Shown: one piece after another, positions 15,541-22,454 of the stretch
Layout: every line of letters begins with the position of its first letter
How positions within the stretch are numbered: position 1 is the first letter of the stretch
Source of the DNA: Agathobaculum hominis
GTDB taxonomy: Bacteria > Bacillota > Clostridia > Oscillospirales > Butyricicoccaceae
DNA length: 22,454 nucleotides
Assembly (NCBI RefSeq): GCF_014288055.1
Contig: NZ_JACOPK010000015.1
Location: 1-22,454, forward strand
Direction of reading: 5' to 3'
Notes under the pieces: model-generated
Told to the model about the DNA's origin: nothing
Databases searched by the model: none
What the model saw: the letters and a program-made list of their open reading frames with translations, nothing else
Program-made: the position numbers and the translations under genes

Positions 15541-15951
15541 TCAGAGGTACTTCTTCATACCCTCGGTAGCTGCTGCCGGATCCTCGCTCAGAGAAACAAC
15601 GAAGTTGACCGTGTGCTTCTCGGAGAATGCGCTCAGCTCGTCGAGGAAGGTCTCAGCCTTTGCTGCGTCCTTCTCGCCGGTGATCTTGTACAGACCGTCG
15701 ATGAATACGCGGGTGATGTCGTAGTTGCCGGCATGGATGCCGCCGACAAAGCCGAGCAGACCCTCGTAGCCCTTGATCGGGTACTCCTTTGCGTCGATCA
15801 GGCGAGCGTCGTGCGAGATATCGAAAGTCAGCTTATCGCCGCGCGAAATGCAGACAACACTTCCCTTTTCTTCTTTTACTGCAGCGTTTACCTGATCAAT
15901 GAGCTCCTTGGTCTTGCCAGAGCCGGTGCCGCCGATAATAAGTTTTACCAT
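15541..15951 (-). CDS. Small P-loop NTPase-like protein of unknown function
   Basis: A 136-aa soluble protein with a Walker A motif GGTGSGKT at residues 7-14 and a possible Walker B strand RVFIDGLY about residue 85. It contains little more than a nucleotide-binding core, with no helicase, kinase or secretion ATPase motif that I recognise. Similar clostridial proteins are sometimes named after PilT, but nothing here supports a pilus role. The ATG at 15951 is fixed by GGGAGGAC upstream; the longer open frame covers the promoter. It is a single-gene unit with its own promoter and tandem terminators. A six-bp inverted repeat (CAACCT / AGGTTG, 15965-15979) touches the ribosome site and could affect translation. 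Confidence 0.8.
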   Translation of the reverse strand: MVKLIIGGTGSGKTKELIDQVNAAVKEEKGSVVCISRGDKLTFDISHDARLIDAKEYPIKGYEGLLGFVGGIHAGNYDITRVFIDGLYKITGEKDAAKAETFLDELSAFSEKHTVNFVVSLSEDPAAATEGMKKYL

Positions 15952-15984
15952 AGTTTTGTCCTCCCAACCTTTGAGGTTGCTATT

Positions 15985-16013
15985 AGTGTACCATAGATTT
16001 ACCAAAATCGCAA
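15985..16013 (-). promoter_or_regulatory. Promoter of the P-loop gene
   Basis: Minus strand: TTGCGA (16008-16013), a 17-base spacer and TACACT (15985-15990), about 35 bases before the start codon. Confidence 0.65.
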
Positions 16014-16071
16014 GCCGGATTTACAAATCTTTCGTCAAAAAGTACGCATTCCGAAAACGCCGCCCCGTGTG

Positions 16072-17205
16072 TCACGCTCCCGTTCCCGTGACCGAGCGCA
16101 CGAAACGGCCGAACAGATCGAAAACCGTGACCGCCTCCACGCTCTCCGCCGCGCACAGCGGCACGGTCAGCAGGGTTTCTCCGCCGTTTCTGACGATCAG
16201 CTCGCCGACCTGCTGTCCTTCCTCGACGGGCGCGGTCAGGCTTTCGGGTACCCTTCGCTCGGCCTCGACCGTGGATACCGCGCTCTTTTCGAGCACGCAG
16301 ACGCTGTCTCCCTCCATGCGCAGCGCGACTGTGTCCGCGCGCCCCAGCGTGACCGGAACGGCCGCGCAGCTCTCCTCCGGCGGTGTCCACGCCGTGAAGT
16401 TTGCGAAGCCGTAGTTCAGCAGGGCTGCCGCGTCTGCCATGCGGTCCTCCTTGGTCGGAGCGGCCATGACCACCGCAACAAGGCTCAATCCTTCCCGTTC
16501 CGCGCTTGCGGAGATGCAGAACCCGGCCTCGCGGATATAGCCGGTCTTGAGGCCAGTCAGGCCCTTGTAGCTGCGCAGCATCTTGTTCGTGTTCGCGAGC
16601 GCGAATTTCCCGCCCCGGATGCTGTCCATCCAGATGCCCGTGTAGTCGAGTATCTTCGGATGGCGCAGCAGCTCACAGGAGATGAGCGCAAGGTCTCGCG
16701 CGGTCGTGAGCGTCCTCTCGCCCTCGCCGTCCAGACCGTTGGCATTGATGAATGTTGTTCCTGTGCAGCCGAGCTCGCGCGCCCGGGCGTTCATCCGCTC
16801 GACAAAGGCCGCCTCGGTCCCTGCCAGATGCTCCGCCACCGCGACCGCGCAGTCGTTTGCCGACCCGACCGCGATCGCCTTGAGCATCTCGTCGAGCGTC
16901 AGCTGCTCGCCCGGCTCGAGCCAGATCTGCGTGCCGCCCATCGAGCAGGCGTGCTCGCTGCCCGTTATCATGGTGTCGAGCGTCACCTCGCCGCGCTCGA
17001 GCGCCTCCATCGCGAGCAGCATGGTCATGATCTTGGTCACGGACGCCGGCTGGAGCTTCTCGTCCGCGTTCGATACATAAAGCTCCTGTCCGTTCGCCGC
17101 ATACAGCGCAGCCGATTTCGCGTGCAGCGCCCCGAGCTCCGGCAGAGCCGCCGCATTCATGAGCAGCAGACCGAGCACCGCCGCCGTGCAGACCATTTTT
17201 TTCAC
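16072..17205 (-). CDS. dacF: D-alanyl-D-alanine carboxypeptidase (DacF/PBP5 family)
   Basis: A 377-aa exported serine peptidase that removes the terminal D-Ala from peptidoglycan stem peptides. An N-terminal hydrophobic signal (about residues 4-20) is followed by the S11 motifs SVTK (Ser about 55, Lys about 58), SAN in GSANDCAV, and KTG in LKTGYIREAG. A C-terminal beta domain of the PBP5 type follows (TLGRADTVALRMEGD onward). I prefer the GTG at 17205, with AAAGGGGTGG upstream, to the ATG at 17229, which has no ribosome site. The assignment to DacF rather than DacA or DacB is by overall resemblance only; DacF of Bacillus is a forespore product. The C-terminus ends soon after the beta domain, without a clear amphipathic anchor. 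Confidence 0.85.
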   Translation of the reverse strand: MKKMVCTAAVLGLLLMNAAALPELGALHAKSAALYAANGQELYVSNADEKLQPASVTKIMTMLLAMEALERGEVTLDTMITGSEHACSMGGTQIWLEPGEQLTLDEMLKAIAVGSANDCAVAVAEHLAGTEAAFVERMNARARELGCTGTTFINANGLDGEGERTLTTARDLALISCELLRHPKILDYTGIWMDSIRGGKFALANTNKMLRSYKGLTGLKTGYIREAGFCISASAEREGLSLVAVVMAAPTKEDRMADAAALLNYGFANFTAWTPPEESCAAVPVTLGRADTVALRMEGDSVCVLEKSAVSTVEAERRVPESLTAPVEEGQQVGELIVRNGGETLLTVPLCAAESVEAVTVFDLFGRFVRSVTGTGA

Positions 17206-17228
17206 TGCCGTCCACCCCTTTCGCCGCA

Positions 17229-17256
17229 TTTTATGCGCTTTGTCTGCGCATTATGC
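17229..17256 (-). promoter_or_regulatory. Possible forespore-type (SigF/SigG-like) promoter of dacF
   Basis: Minus strand: GCATA (17252-17256), a 16-base spacer and CATAAAA (17229-17235). This is near the SigG consensus (GHATR, CATnHTA) with one mismatch and a slightly short spacer. No good sigma-A promoter was seen here for dacF. Confidence 0.3.
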
Positions 17257-17266
17257 CTTTTCTGCA

Positions 17267-17296
17267 TTGACAAACGGTGCCCTGCTGCTTTATGAT
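17267..17296 (+). promoter_or_regulatory. Sigma-A promoter of the AEC transporter gene
   Basis: A perfect TTGACA (17267-17272), an 18-base spacer and TATGAT (17291-17296). AAGGAGG follows at 17313-17319. Confidence 0.85.
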
Positions 17297-17328
17297 TAAA
17301 TTGATTTCTTTCAAGGAGGGCACGCAAG

Positions 17329-18264
17329 GTGCTTCAAAACATACAGATATTAGTCTCTCAGATCATCGTCATGTTCCTGCTCATCGGCGTCGGTGCGTTC
17401 TGCTACCGAAAAAAATACATCAACGACGACGGCGCCGGTCAGCTTTCCTTTATTCTGACGCGAATTGTCGCGCCCTGCGTTGTCATCGACTCGTTTCAGC
17501 GCGAATTCGACCCGGCGCTCGGCAAGGCTCTTATCCTTTCCGTTCTGTGCACGTGCACAGCCATGGGACTGAGCATTCTCGTCAGCCACCTCATTTTCCG
17601 TAAAAACGGCTCGCACGCCAATTTCGCGGACAAGCGCTTCTGTGTCGTGTTCACCAACTGCGGCTTCATGGGTCTGCCGCTGCTCGACGCGCTGTACGGC
17701 TCGGAGGGTCTGTTCCTCGGCTCGGCGTTCATCATGGTGAACAATCTGCTGCTCTGGACCTACGGCGTAGGTCAGCTTTCCCGTGATGTGCCGCGTGCGG
17801 AGCGCCTCCGCAACACCTTTATCAATCCCGGCGTCATTTCCAACCTCATCGGCCTGTTCTGCTTTCTGACGCCGTTCAAGCTGCCGGTCGTTCCGGCAAC
17901 GGCGGTCTCCTATCTCGCTTCGCTCAATACGCCCATCGCGATGATCGCGGTCGGCGCGTTCCTCGCGCAGTGCGACCTGCGCGAATGCTTCCGCGACACA
18001 CAGGTCTACTTCGTTTCCGTGCTGCGTCTGCTCATCCTGCCGCTCATCACGCTCGCGGTGTTCCTGCTCCTGCCGCTCGATCACACGCTGCGCTGCTCCA
18101 TGCTCATCAGCGCGGCGGCGCCGGTTGCGATGGCGGCCTCGCTGTTCGGCAGGACCTACGGCACGGATTACCTGTTCTCGACCCGCGCGACTGCGGTCTC
18201 GACCATTTTTTCCGCCCTCACCATCCCGGCGATGGTCGCGCTCTGTCAGCTGCTCGGCGGCTGA
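17329..18264 (+). CDS. AEC family (auxin efflux carrier-like) transporter
   Basis: A 311-aa integral membrane protein with about ten hydrophobic helices arranged as two repeats of five. The first half has CVVFTNCGFMGLPLLDALYG, the conserved N-x-G-F-x-G/N-x-P crossover region of the AEC family, and the second half has SAAAPVAMAASLFGRTYG with the matching helix break. Bacterial members export or exchange small carboxylates such as malate or malonate; the substrate here is unknown. Translation starts at a GTG (17329) about nine bases after AAGGAGG. It is a single gene with its own promoter and terminator. Confidence 0.88.
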   Translation: MLQNIQILVSQIIVMFLLIGVGAFCYRKKYINDDGAGQLSFILTRIVAPCVVIDSFQREFDPALGKALILSVLCTCTAMGLSILVSHLIFRKNGSHANFADKRFCVVFTNCGFMGLPLLDALYGSEGLFLGSAFIMVNNLLLWTYGVGQLSRDVPRAERLRNTFINPGVISNLIGLFCFLTPFKLPVVPATAVSYLASLNTPIAMIAVGAFLAQCDLRECFRDTQVYFVSVLRLLILPLITLAVFLLLPLDHTLRCSMLISAAAPVAMAASLFGRTYGTDYLFSTRATAVSTIFSALTIPAMVALCQLLGG

Positions 18265-18282
18265 GACTGTCAAGGAAACAGC

Positions 18283-18322
18283 AAAACGGCTCTCCCTTTT
18301 CATTCCGGGAGAGCCGTTTTTT
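18283..18322 (+). terminator. Terminator of the AEC transporter gene
   Basis: A perfect 14-bp stem (18283-18296 with 18307-18320), a ten-base loop and six T. The stem begins with four A, so it also works for the converging CPCC gene, whose stop codon overlaps its edge. Confidence 0.92.
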
Positions 18323-18698
18323 ATTCATCTTTCAAAAGCCACGGATCTGCGATGCCGAACGCGCGGAAATTCATCTGCGCCTCATTCAGGCTGAGACCGT
18401 TGTTCTGGTCGCTCGGCGCGTCCGGGTCATCCTCGACATCATAGTCGATCTCCCACATGCATACCGGGCAGATATAGCCCCACGAGGGATTTTCCGGAAG
18501 ATCCGCGCCGCAGCAGGGACATGGCTCTGTCGGCATTTCGGGCAGGAGATCAGCAGAGAGACCGGTCTCGTCACATTCTTCCTCTGCGTCCTCGTCGATA
18601 GCATCCGGACGGAAATATGGCTCTGGAGTCCGGTCTCTCTCCTCGTTTTCCTGATTCAGCCATGCTTCCGTGTCGGGAAAATAACGGTAATCACTCAA
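18321..18698 (-). CDS. CPCC family cysteine-rich protein
   Basis: A 125-aa soluble acidic protein. Residues around 59-63 read CPCCGADL and about 20 residues later CPVCMWEIDY, a four-cysteine zinc-binding pair matching the CPCC family, followed by the family's NGLSLNEAQMNFRAFG segment. The N-terminal 50 residues are acidic and not conserved in my view. The start appears to be TTG at 18698, inside the end of exoA (TTGAGTGA overlap), with only a weak GGTGAT upstream, so translation is probably coupled to exoA. The function of CPCC proteins is not established; binding of zinc is inferred from the cysteines. Confidence 0.75.
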   Translation of the reverse strand: MSDYRYFPDTEAWLNQENEERDRTPEPYFRPDAIDEDAEEECDETGLSADLLPEMPTEPCPCCGADLPENPSWGYICPVCMWEIDYDVEDDPDAPSDQNNGLSLNEAQMNFRAFGIADPWLLKDE

Positions 18699-19446
18699 TT
18701 TCGATCATCACCGGGCAGTGATCCGAGCCGAACACATCGCTCAGAATGGACGCGCTCTTAACGCGGTCTACAAAGCGGCTGGACACGAGGAAATAGTCGA
18801 TACGCCAGCCTGCGTTCTTCTCGCGCGCGTGAAAGCGGTAGCTCCACCACGAGTACGCACCCTCCAGCCCGGGGTAAAAATGACGGAAGGTATCCGTGAA
18901 GCCGGCGGCGAGCAGCTCGGTCATCTTGCCGCGCTCCTCGTCCGAAAAGCCGGCATTCTTCCGGTTGGTCTTGGGGTTCTTGAGGTCGATCTCCTCATGC
19001 GCGACATTCATATCGCCGCATACGATGACCGGCTTATCCTTGTCCAGACGGCACAGGTAATCGCGGAAGGCGTCCTCCCACCGCATGCGGTAGTCCAGCC
19101 GCTTGAGGCCGTCCTGCGCATTCGGCGTGTAGACCGTTACCAGATAGAATTCGCCGTAGTCCGCCGTGATAACGCGGCCCTCATGGTCGTGCTCGTCGAT
19201 GCCGAGACCGAGCGTCACAGACTGCGGCTCAGTCTTTGTAAACAGTGCCACACCCGAGTAACCCTTTTTCTCCGCCGAGTTCCAGTATTCGTGATAGCCG
19301 CCCTCGAGCGGCACATCCGCCTGCCCCTGCTGCATTTTTGTCTCCTGCAGACACAGCATATCCGGCTGCTGCTCCGCAACAAACTCCAGAAAGCCCTTGC
19401 CCATGCACGCGCGCAGGCCGTTCACATTCCATGAAATGAGTTTCAT
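18691..19446 (-). CDS. exoA: Exodeoxyribonuclease III
   Basis: A 251-aa AP endonuclease / 3'-5' exonuclease of base excision repair, of the Mg2+-dependent exonuclease-phosphatase superfamily. Motifs in order are ISWNVNGLRA (Asn), LCLQETKMQ (metal-binding Glu), TVYTPNAQ, CGDMNVAH (catalytic Asp and Asn), WWSYRF, WRIDYFL and the C-terminal GSDHCPV with the catalytic His. Length matches the family. The ATG at 19446 is preferred to an in-frame start at 19470, which lies in the terminator hairpin. Only 22 bases separate the start from that terminator, so expression may depend on read-through from the aminotransferase. Confidence 0.94.
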   Translation of the reverse strand: MKLISWNVNGLRACMGKGFLEFVAEQQPDMLCLQETKMQQGQADVPLEGGYHEYWNSAEKKGYSGVALFTKTEPQSVTLGLGIDEHDHEGRVITADYGEFYLVTVYTPNAQDGLKRLDYRMRWEDAFRDYLCRLDKDKPVIVCGDMNVAHEEIDLKNPKTNRKNAGFSDEERGKMTELLAAGFTDTFRHFYPGLEGAYSWWSYRFHAREKNAGWRIDYFLVSSRFVDRVKSASILSDVFGSDHCPVMIEIE

Positions 19447-19468
19447 TCTTTCCGCTCCCTTCGGGTCC

Positions 19469-19502
19469 AAAAAACGGAGAGCCGGCTGCGGCCGGCTCTC
19501 CG
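19469..19502 (-). terminator. Terminator between the aminotransferase gene and exoA
   Basis: A perfect 12-bp GC-rich stem (19491-19502 with 19475-19486), a four-base loop and six T on the minus strand. It begins 12 bases after the aminotransferase stop and ends 22 bases before exoA. Confidence 0.9.
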
Positions 19503-19514
19503 CCTTGTTTCATG

Positions 19515-20681
19515 TTACCTGTTCAGAATGCCGCTCTCAGCAATCCTGCGGACGGCTTCCTGCATCCTCTCGGGCGGAACGACGAGCGCCATACGAACAT
19601 AGCCTTCGCCGTGCCTGCCGAACGCGCTGCCCGGAACGACGATCACGCCGGTCTTTTCGAGCAGGTCGAGCGCGAACTCCGCCGAGGAGGCGTAGCCCTC
19701 CGGCACCTTCGCCCAGACGAACATCGTACCCTGCGCGTCGGGGACGTTCCAGCCGATGCTGCGCAGACCGCCGCACAGCGCGTCGCGGCGCGCCATGTAG
19801 CCCTTGCGGTTGCGCATGACGATGTCCTGCGGCCCGTTCAGCGCCGCCACAGCGCCTGCCTGAATGGGATAGAACGTGCCGTAGTCGATCTGCGAGCGGA
19901 ACGCACGGAAGCGCGCGATCAGCTCACGGTTGCCGACAACAAACGACACGCGCATGCCGGTCAGATTGTAGGTCTTGGAGAGCGAGTTGAACTCAACGCC
20001 GACCTCCTTCGCGCCCGGAATAGACAGGAAGGACAGACCGTCCGTGCCGTCGAGCATGAGGTCGGAATAGGCGTTGTCATGCAGCACGATCATGTTGTGC
20101 TCGCGTGCAAACAGCACGAGCTTTTCATAAAACGCGCGGTCGGCAACGGCCGTGGTCGGGTTGTTCGGATAGGAAACAACGATCGCCTTGGCGCGCTCCG
20201 CAATATCCTCCGGAATATCGTTAAAATCGAGCTGCCAGTTATTTTCCTCGCGCAGCGGATAGAGCGCAATGGTCGCACCGGTCATGAGCGGACCGAAGGT
20301 GAAGATCGGGTAGCCCGGGTCCGGCGCAAGAATGAGGTCGTTCGGCCCTGCAAACGCAAAGCCGATGTGCGCAAAGCCCTCCTGCGAGCCGGAAACCTGA
20401 ATGATCTCGTCGTCCGCGAGATCGACATCATAGCGGCGCTTGTACCACTTTTCAACGGCTTCGAGCAGCTCGGGAGTCTCGGTCAGCGAATACTTGTACA
20501 TATCCGGATCGAGAGCGGCTCTGCTCACAGCCTCCATCACGTGCCTGTCCGGCTGAAAATCCGGCGTGCCGATCGATAGATTGATGACGTCAACGCCTTT
20601 TTCGATCAGCGCGCGTTTTTTTTCGTCCAGCTGATTGAAAATATTGCTCTCGACAGGTTCTCCTGCTTTCAAAAATTCCAT
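19515..20681 (-). CDS. PLP-dependent class I/II aminotransferase
   Basis: A 388-aa fold-type I aminotransferase. It shows INLSIGTPDFQPD near the N-terminus, the substrate-loop region KYSLTETPELLEAV, YPNNPTTAV, the helix HDNAYSDL with the cofactor-binding Asp and Tyr, the Schiff-base Lys in SLSKTYNLTGMR, and the carboxylate-binding Arg in GYVRMAL. The N-terminal motifs resemble LL-diaminopimelate aminotransferase-like enzymes and a DapL-type role is possible, but an aspartate or aromatic aminotransferase cannot be excluded. AGGGAGA before the ATG at 20681 lies inside the end of the upstream hydrolase gene (six-base gap), indicating one transcript. Confidence 0.9.
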   Translation of the reverse strand: MEFLKAGEPVESNIFNQLDEKKRALIEKGVDVINLSIGTPDFQPDRHVMEAVSRAALDPDMYKYSLTETPELLEAVEKWYKRRYDVDLADDEIIQVSGSQEGFAHIGFAFAGPNDLILAPDPGYPIFTFGPLMTGATIALYPLREENNWQLDFNDIPEDIAERAKAIVVSYPNNPTTAVADRAFYEKLVLFAREHNMIVLHDNAYSDLMLDGTDGLSFLSIPGAKEVGVEFNSLSKTYNLTGMRVSFVVGNRELIARFRAFRSQIDYGTFYPIQAGAVAALNGPQDIVMRNRKGYMARRDALCGGLRSIGWNVPDAQGTMFVWAKVPEGYASSAEFALDLLEKTGVIVVPGSAFGRHGEGYVRMALVVPPERMQEAVRRIAESGILNR

Positions 20682-20687
20682 GTTTGC

Positions 20688-21410
20688 TTATCTCCCTAAA
20701 ATGAATTCCATAACCGTGCGGTTAAAGCGAGACGGCTGCTTCGCGGCGACAAAATGGTCGCCGTCGCGGAACACCTCGACGCGGCAGTGCGGAATATGCG
20801 CCGCCATCTCGCGCGTCTGCCTGTCCTTGATCATGTCATGCTCGCCGACAATGATGAGCGTCGGCATTTCGAGCCGGGCAAGGTCGTCCATGCGCACACC
20901 GTAAGGGTGCACCATGAGGCCGAGCACATCACGCCGGCGCGCAGCCTTGCGGCTGATGCGGCTGAACAGCGAGGCTGCGCCGTAACCGGCGAATGTTGTC
21001 AGCTGTACATGCGGCTTAACGCCGAAGAACATTTCCACATTTGCGCCGTTGAGCACGAGCTTCTCGACCATGTCCGGCCATTGCAGCGCAAACTTGATTG
21101 CAAGGTTTCCGCCGTCCGAAAAGCCGAGGAAAAATGCCTTTTTGATGTCCTTGACATCCAGAATATGCTTAAGATCCTGCGCCATCAGTTCAAAGGAGAG
21201 CCCCTTTGTTCCGCTGTCCGACGCGCCGTGACCGCGGCTGTCCACAGCGATCACACGCATGAAACGGGTAAATTCGGAAATCTGCGCATTCCAGTAAGAG
21301 CTGTCCTCACCGTTTCCGTGCAGCAGAATGAGCGGATGTCCTCGCCCGATATCGTAGCAGGCGATACGGGCATCTCCGCAGTCAATATATTCCGGTTCGT
21401 ACCCGAACAT
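20688..21410 (-). CDS. Alpha/beta hydrolase
   Basis: A 240-aa cytosolic hydrolase. The oxyanion segment LILLHGNGEDSSYW, the nucleophile elbow GFSDGG (Ser), the acid in LIIVGEHD and the late His in RDGDHF complete the catalytic triad of the fold. The length is normal for the single-domain family. An AAAGG site lies about 11 bases before the ATG at 21410. It is the first gene of a transcript with the aminotransferase. The substrate is unknown; esterase, lactonase or peptidase activity are all possible. Confidence 0.88.
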   Translation of the reverse strand: MFGYEPEYIDCGDARIACYDIGRGHPLILLHGNGEDSSYWNAQISEFTRFMRVIAVDSRGHGASDSGTKGLSFELMAQDLKHILDVKDIKKAFFLGFSDGGNLAIKFALQWPDMVEKLVLNGANVEMFFGVKPHVQLTTFAGYGAASLFSRISRKAARRRDVLGLMVHPYGVRMDDLARLEMPTLIIVGEHDMIKDRQTREMAAHIPHCRVEVFRDGDHFVAAKQPSRFNRTVMEFILGR

Positions 21411-21531
21411 AATCTTTCATACCTTTCCCTATTTTCACAGCCGAGCATGTGCAAATATGTATCCATCGTGTAAAATTTGCCTGTTATTGGCTTTCAGGCA
21501 GATCAAAACTCAATTAAGCCTTTGCAGATAT

Positions 21532-21560
21532 AGTATACCACACAAAACCGATGGGGTAAA
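21532..21560 (-). promoter_or_regulatory. Probable promoter of the hydrolase-aminotransferase unit
   Basis: Minus strand: TTTACC (21555-21560), a 17-base spacer and TATACT (21532-21537). The leader to the hydrolase start would be about 115 bases and contains a six-bp stem (TGCCTG / CAGGCA) of unknown role. Confidence 0.55.
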
Positions 21561-21607
21561 GCGACATTACCGTCATTTTTTCAGGCATTCTGATAGGCAT
21601 GCACCGG

Positions 21608-22255
21608 TCAGCCAAGGAGAATCTCGCGTAATTCATCGAGCGTATCAACGACCGCAGCCGCGCCGGCGGACACGAGCTCTTCCCGGCCGCCGAAGCCGAG
21701 CGTTATGCCGATGCAGGAAAGGCCGCACGCGCGTGCGCCCTCAACGTCATGAAAGCGATCACCGACCAGAACTGCATCATTACGCTCCGCGATGCGGAAG
21801 GCATCGAGTGCCTGCTGAACGACCTGCGCTTTCGTTCCGATCTTTCCATCGAGCGACGCGCCGGAGACAACATCAAAATACTGTTCAATTTCAAACATAT
21901 GCAGAATTTTCCGGACGAAAACAGTCGGTTTGGAGGATGCGATCGCGATTTTCTTTCCAGCGTCATGCAGAGCGATGAGCAGTTCCGGAACGCCGTCGAA
22001 AAGGATATTTTCCGTCCAGCCAACGGTCCCAAAGCGTTCACGATAGGCCGCGACAGCTGTTTTCGCCTGCTGATCGTCCATATTGTAGCAGCGGCGGAAT
22101 TCATCATACAGCGGAGGGCCGATAAAATGCTCGAGGGATGAAAGATCCGGCTCCGAAATACCCATTTTATCCAGCGCATACTGCACCGATTTGGTAATTC
22201 CCTCACGCGGATCAGTCAATGTTCCATCCAGATCAAAAAGAATATACTGATACAT
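21608..22255 (-). CDS. HAD family hydrolase, phosphoglycolate phosphatase-like
   Basis: A 215-aa haloacid dehalogenase-superfamily phosphatase. Motif I is FDLDGTLTD (Asp8 nucleophile and Asp10), motif II IASSKP, motif III the Lys in GKIGTKAQ and motif IV VGDRFHDVEGA. A helical cap between motifs I and II (about residues 15-85) makes it a C1-cap enzyme of the Gph/PgmB type. The ATG at 22255 with GAGG upstream is preferred to the longer frame starting in the rRNA terminator region. It follows the 5S gene on the same strand but beyond its terminator; I found no strong promoter of its own. Substrate unknown: phosphoglycolate, pyrophosphate or sugar phosphates are candidates. Confidence 0.88.
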   Translation of the reverse strand: MYQYILFDLDGTLTDPREGITKSVQYALDKMGISEPDLSSLEHFIGPPLYDEFRRCYNMDDQQAKTAVAAYRERFGTVGWTENILFDGVPELLIALHDAGKKIAIASSKPTVFVRKILHMFEIEQYFDVVSGASLDGKIGTKAQVVQQALDAFRIAERNDAVLVGDRFHDVEGARACGLSCIGITLGFGGREELVSAGAAAVVDTLDELREILLG

Positions 22256-22302
22256 AAAAGCCTCAATTTCATTGGAATACTGTATTGGAAATATAGATAC
22301 GT

Positions 22303-22338
22303 ATAACAAAACACCGACCCCAAAGGATCGGTGTTTTG
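22303..22338 (-). terminator. Terminator of the rRNA operon
   Basis: An 11-bp stem (22328-22338 with 22307-22317) with a ten-base loop; the 3' arm ends in GTTTTG followed by TTAT. It begins three bases after the end of 5S rRNA. Confidence 0.8.
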
Positions 22339-22340
22339 TG

Positions 22341-22454
<114 letters not shown>

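Noticed and set aside
21382..21420. Twelve-codon upstream frame starting at ATG 21420 and overlapping the alpha/beta hydrolase start
   Set aside because: Its ribosome site would be too close to the ATG and nothing else suggests that it is translated.

Overview
The window looks like a chromosomal piece of a GC-rich, anaerobic, endospore-forming member of the Clostridia (an Oscillospirales/Butyricicoccaceae-like genome is plausible, but the species cannot be fixed from the sequence). The evidence is a spoIIGA-sigE sporulation module, a sigG-derived fragment, an F-type ATP synthase whose c subunit carries a Na+-type ion site, strong Shine-Dalgarno sequences with frequent GTG and TTG starts, and many rho-independent terminators. 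It is mostly housekeeping DNA, with no phage, transposase gene, CRISPR array or toxin-antitoxin locus that I can support.

Layout. Positions 1-150 hold nothing I can support. 151-2413 (minus) carry an MTA/SAH-type deaminase (mtaD), a truncated sigG whose reading frame runs into the start of mtaD, and a GNAT acetyltransferase. 2502-5766 (plus) is a compact operon of three consecutive M42 metallopeptidase paralogues joined by ATGA overlaps, with a clear sigma-A promoter and terminator. 5613-6107 is a long non-coding stretch with a hairpin-rich repeat (copy 1), a polypyrimidine tract and an orphan terminator. 6108-7641 is spoIIGA-sigE, the membrane protease and its substrate, the mother-cell sigma factor. 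7642-7932 holds a second, inverted copy of the hairpin repeat and the terminator of the ATP synthase operon. 7933-15090 (minus) is the full operon atpZ-atpI-atpBEFHAGDC, driven by a promoter at 15185-15212. 15091-15540 is non-coding and contains two terminators. 15541-17205 (minus) carry a small P-loop protein and a DacF/PBP5-like D,D-carboxypeptidase. 17329-18264 (plus) is an AEC-family transporter. 18321-21410 (minus) are a CPCC-family protein, exonuclease III, a class I/II aminotransferase and an alpha/beta hydrolase. 21608-22255 (minus) is a HAD phosphatase lying just behind the 5S rRNA gene (22341-22454) that ends an rRNA operon entering from the right.

How the parts fit. Three items deserve attention. 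First, sigG normally lies directly behind sigE in spore formers; here that position is occupied by repeat DNA, while only the first third of a sigG-like gene survives 5 kb away on the other strand. Second, spoIIGA-sigE is bracketed by inverted copies of a multi-hairpin repeat whose stems show compensatory base changes, each copy starting within a few bases of the terminator of the neighbouring operon. Third, AtpE has a glutamate in place of the usual glutamine next to its ion-binding glutamate, the two-carboxylate Na+ rotor motif.
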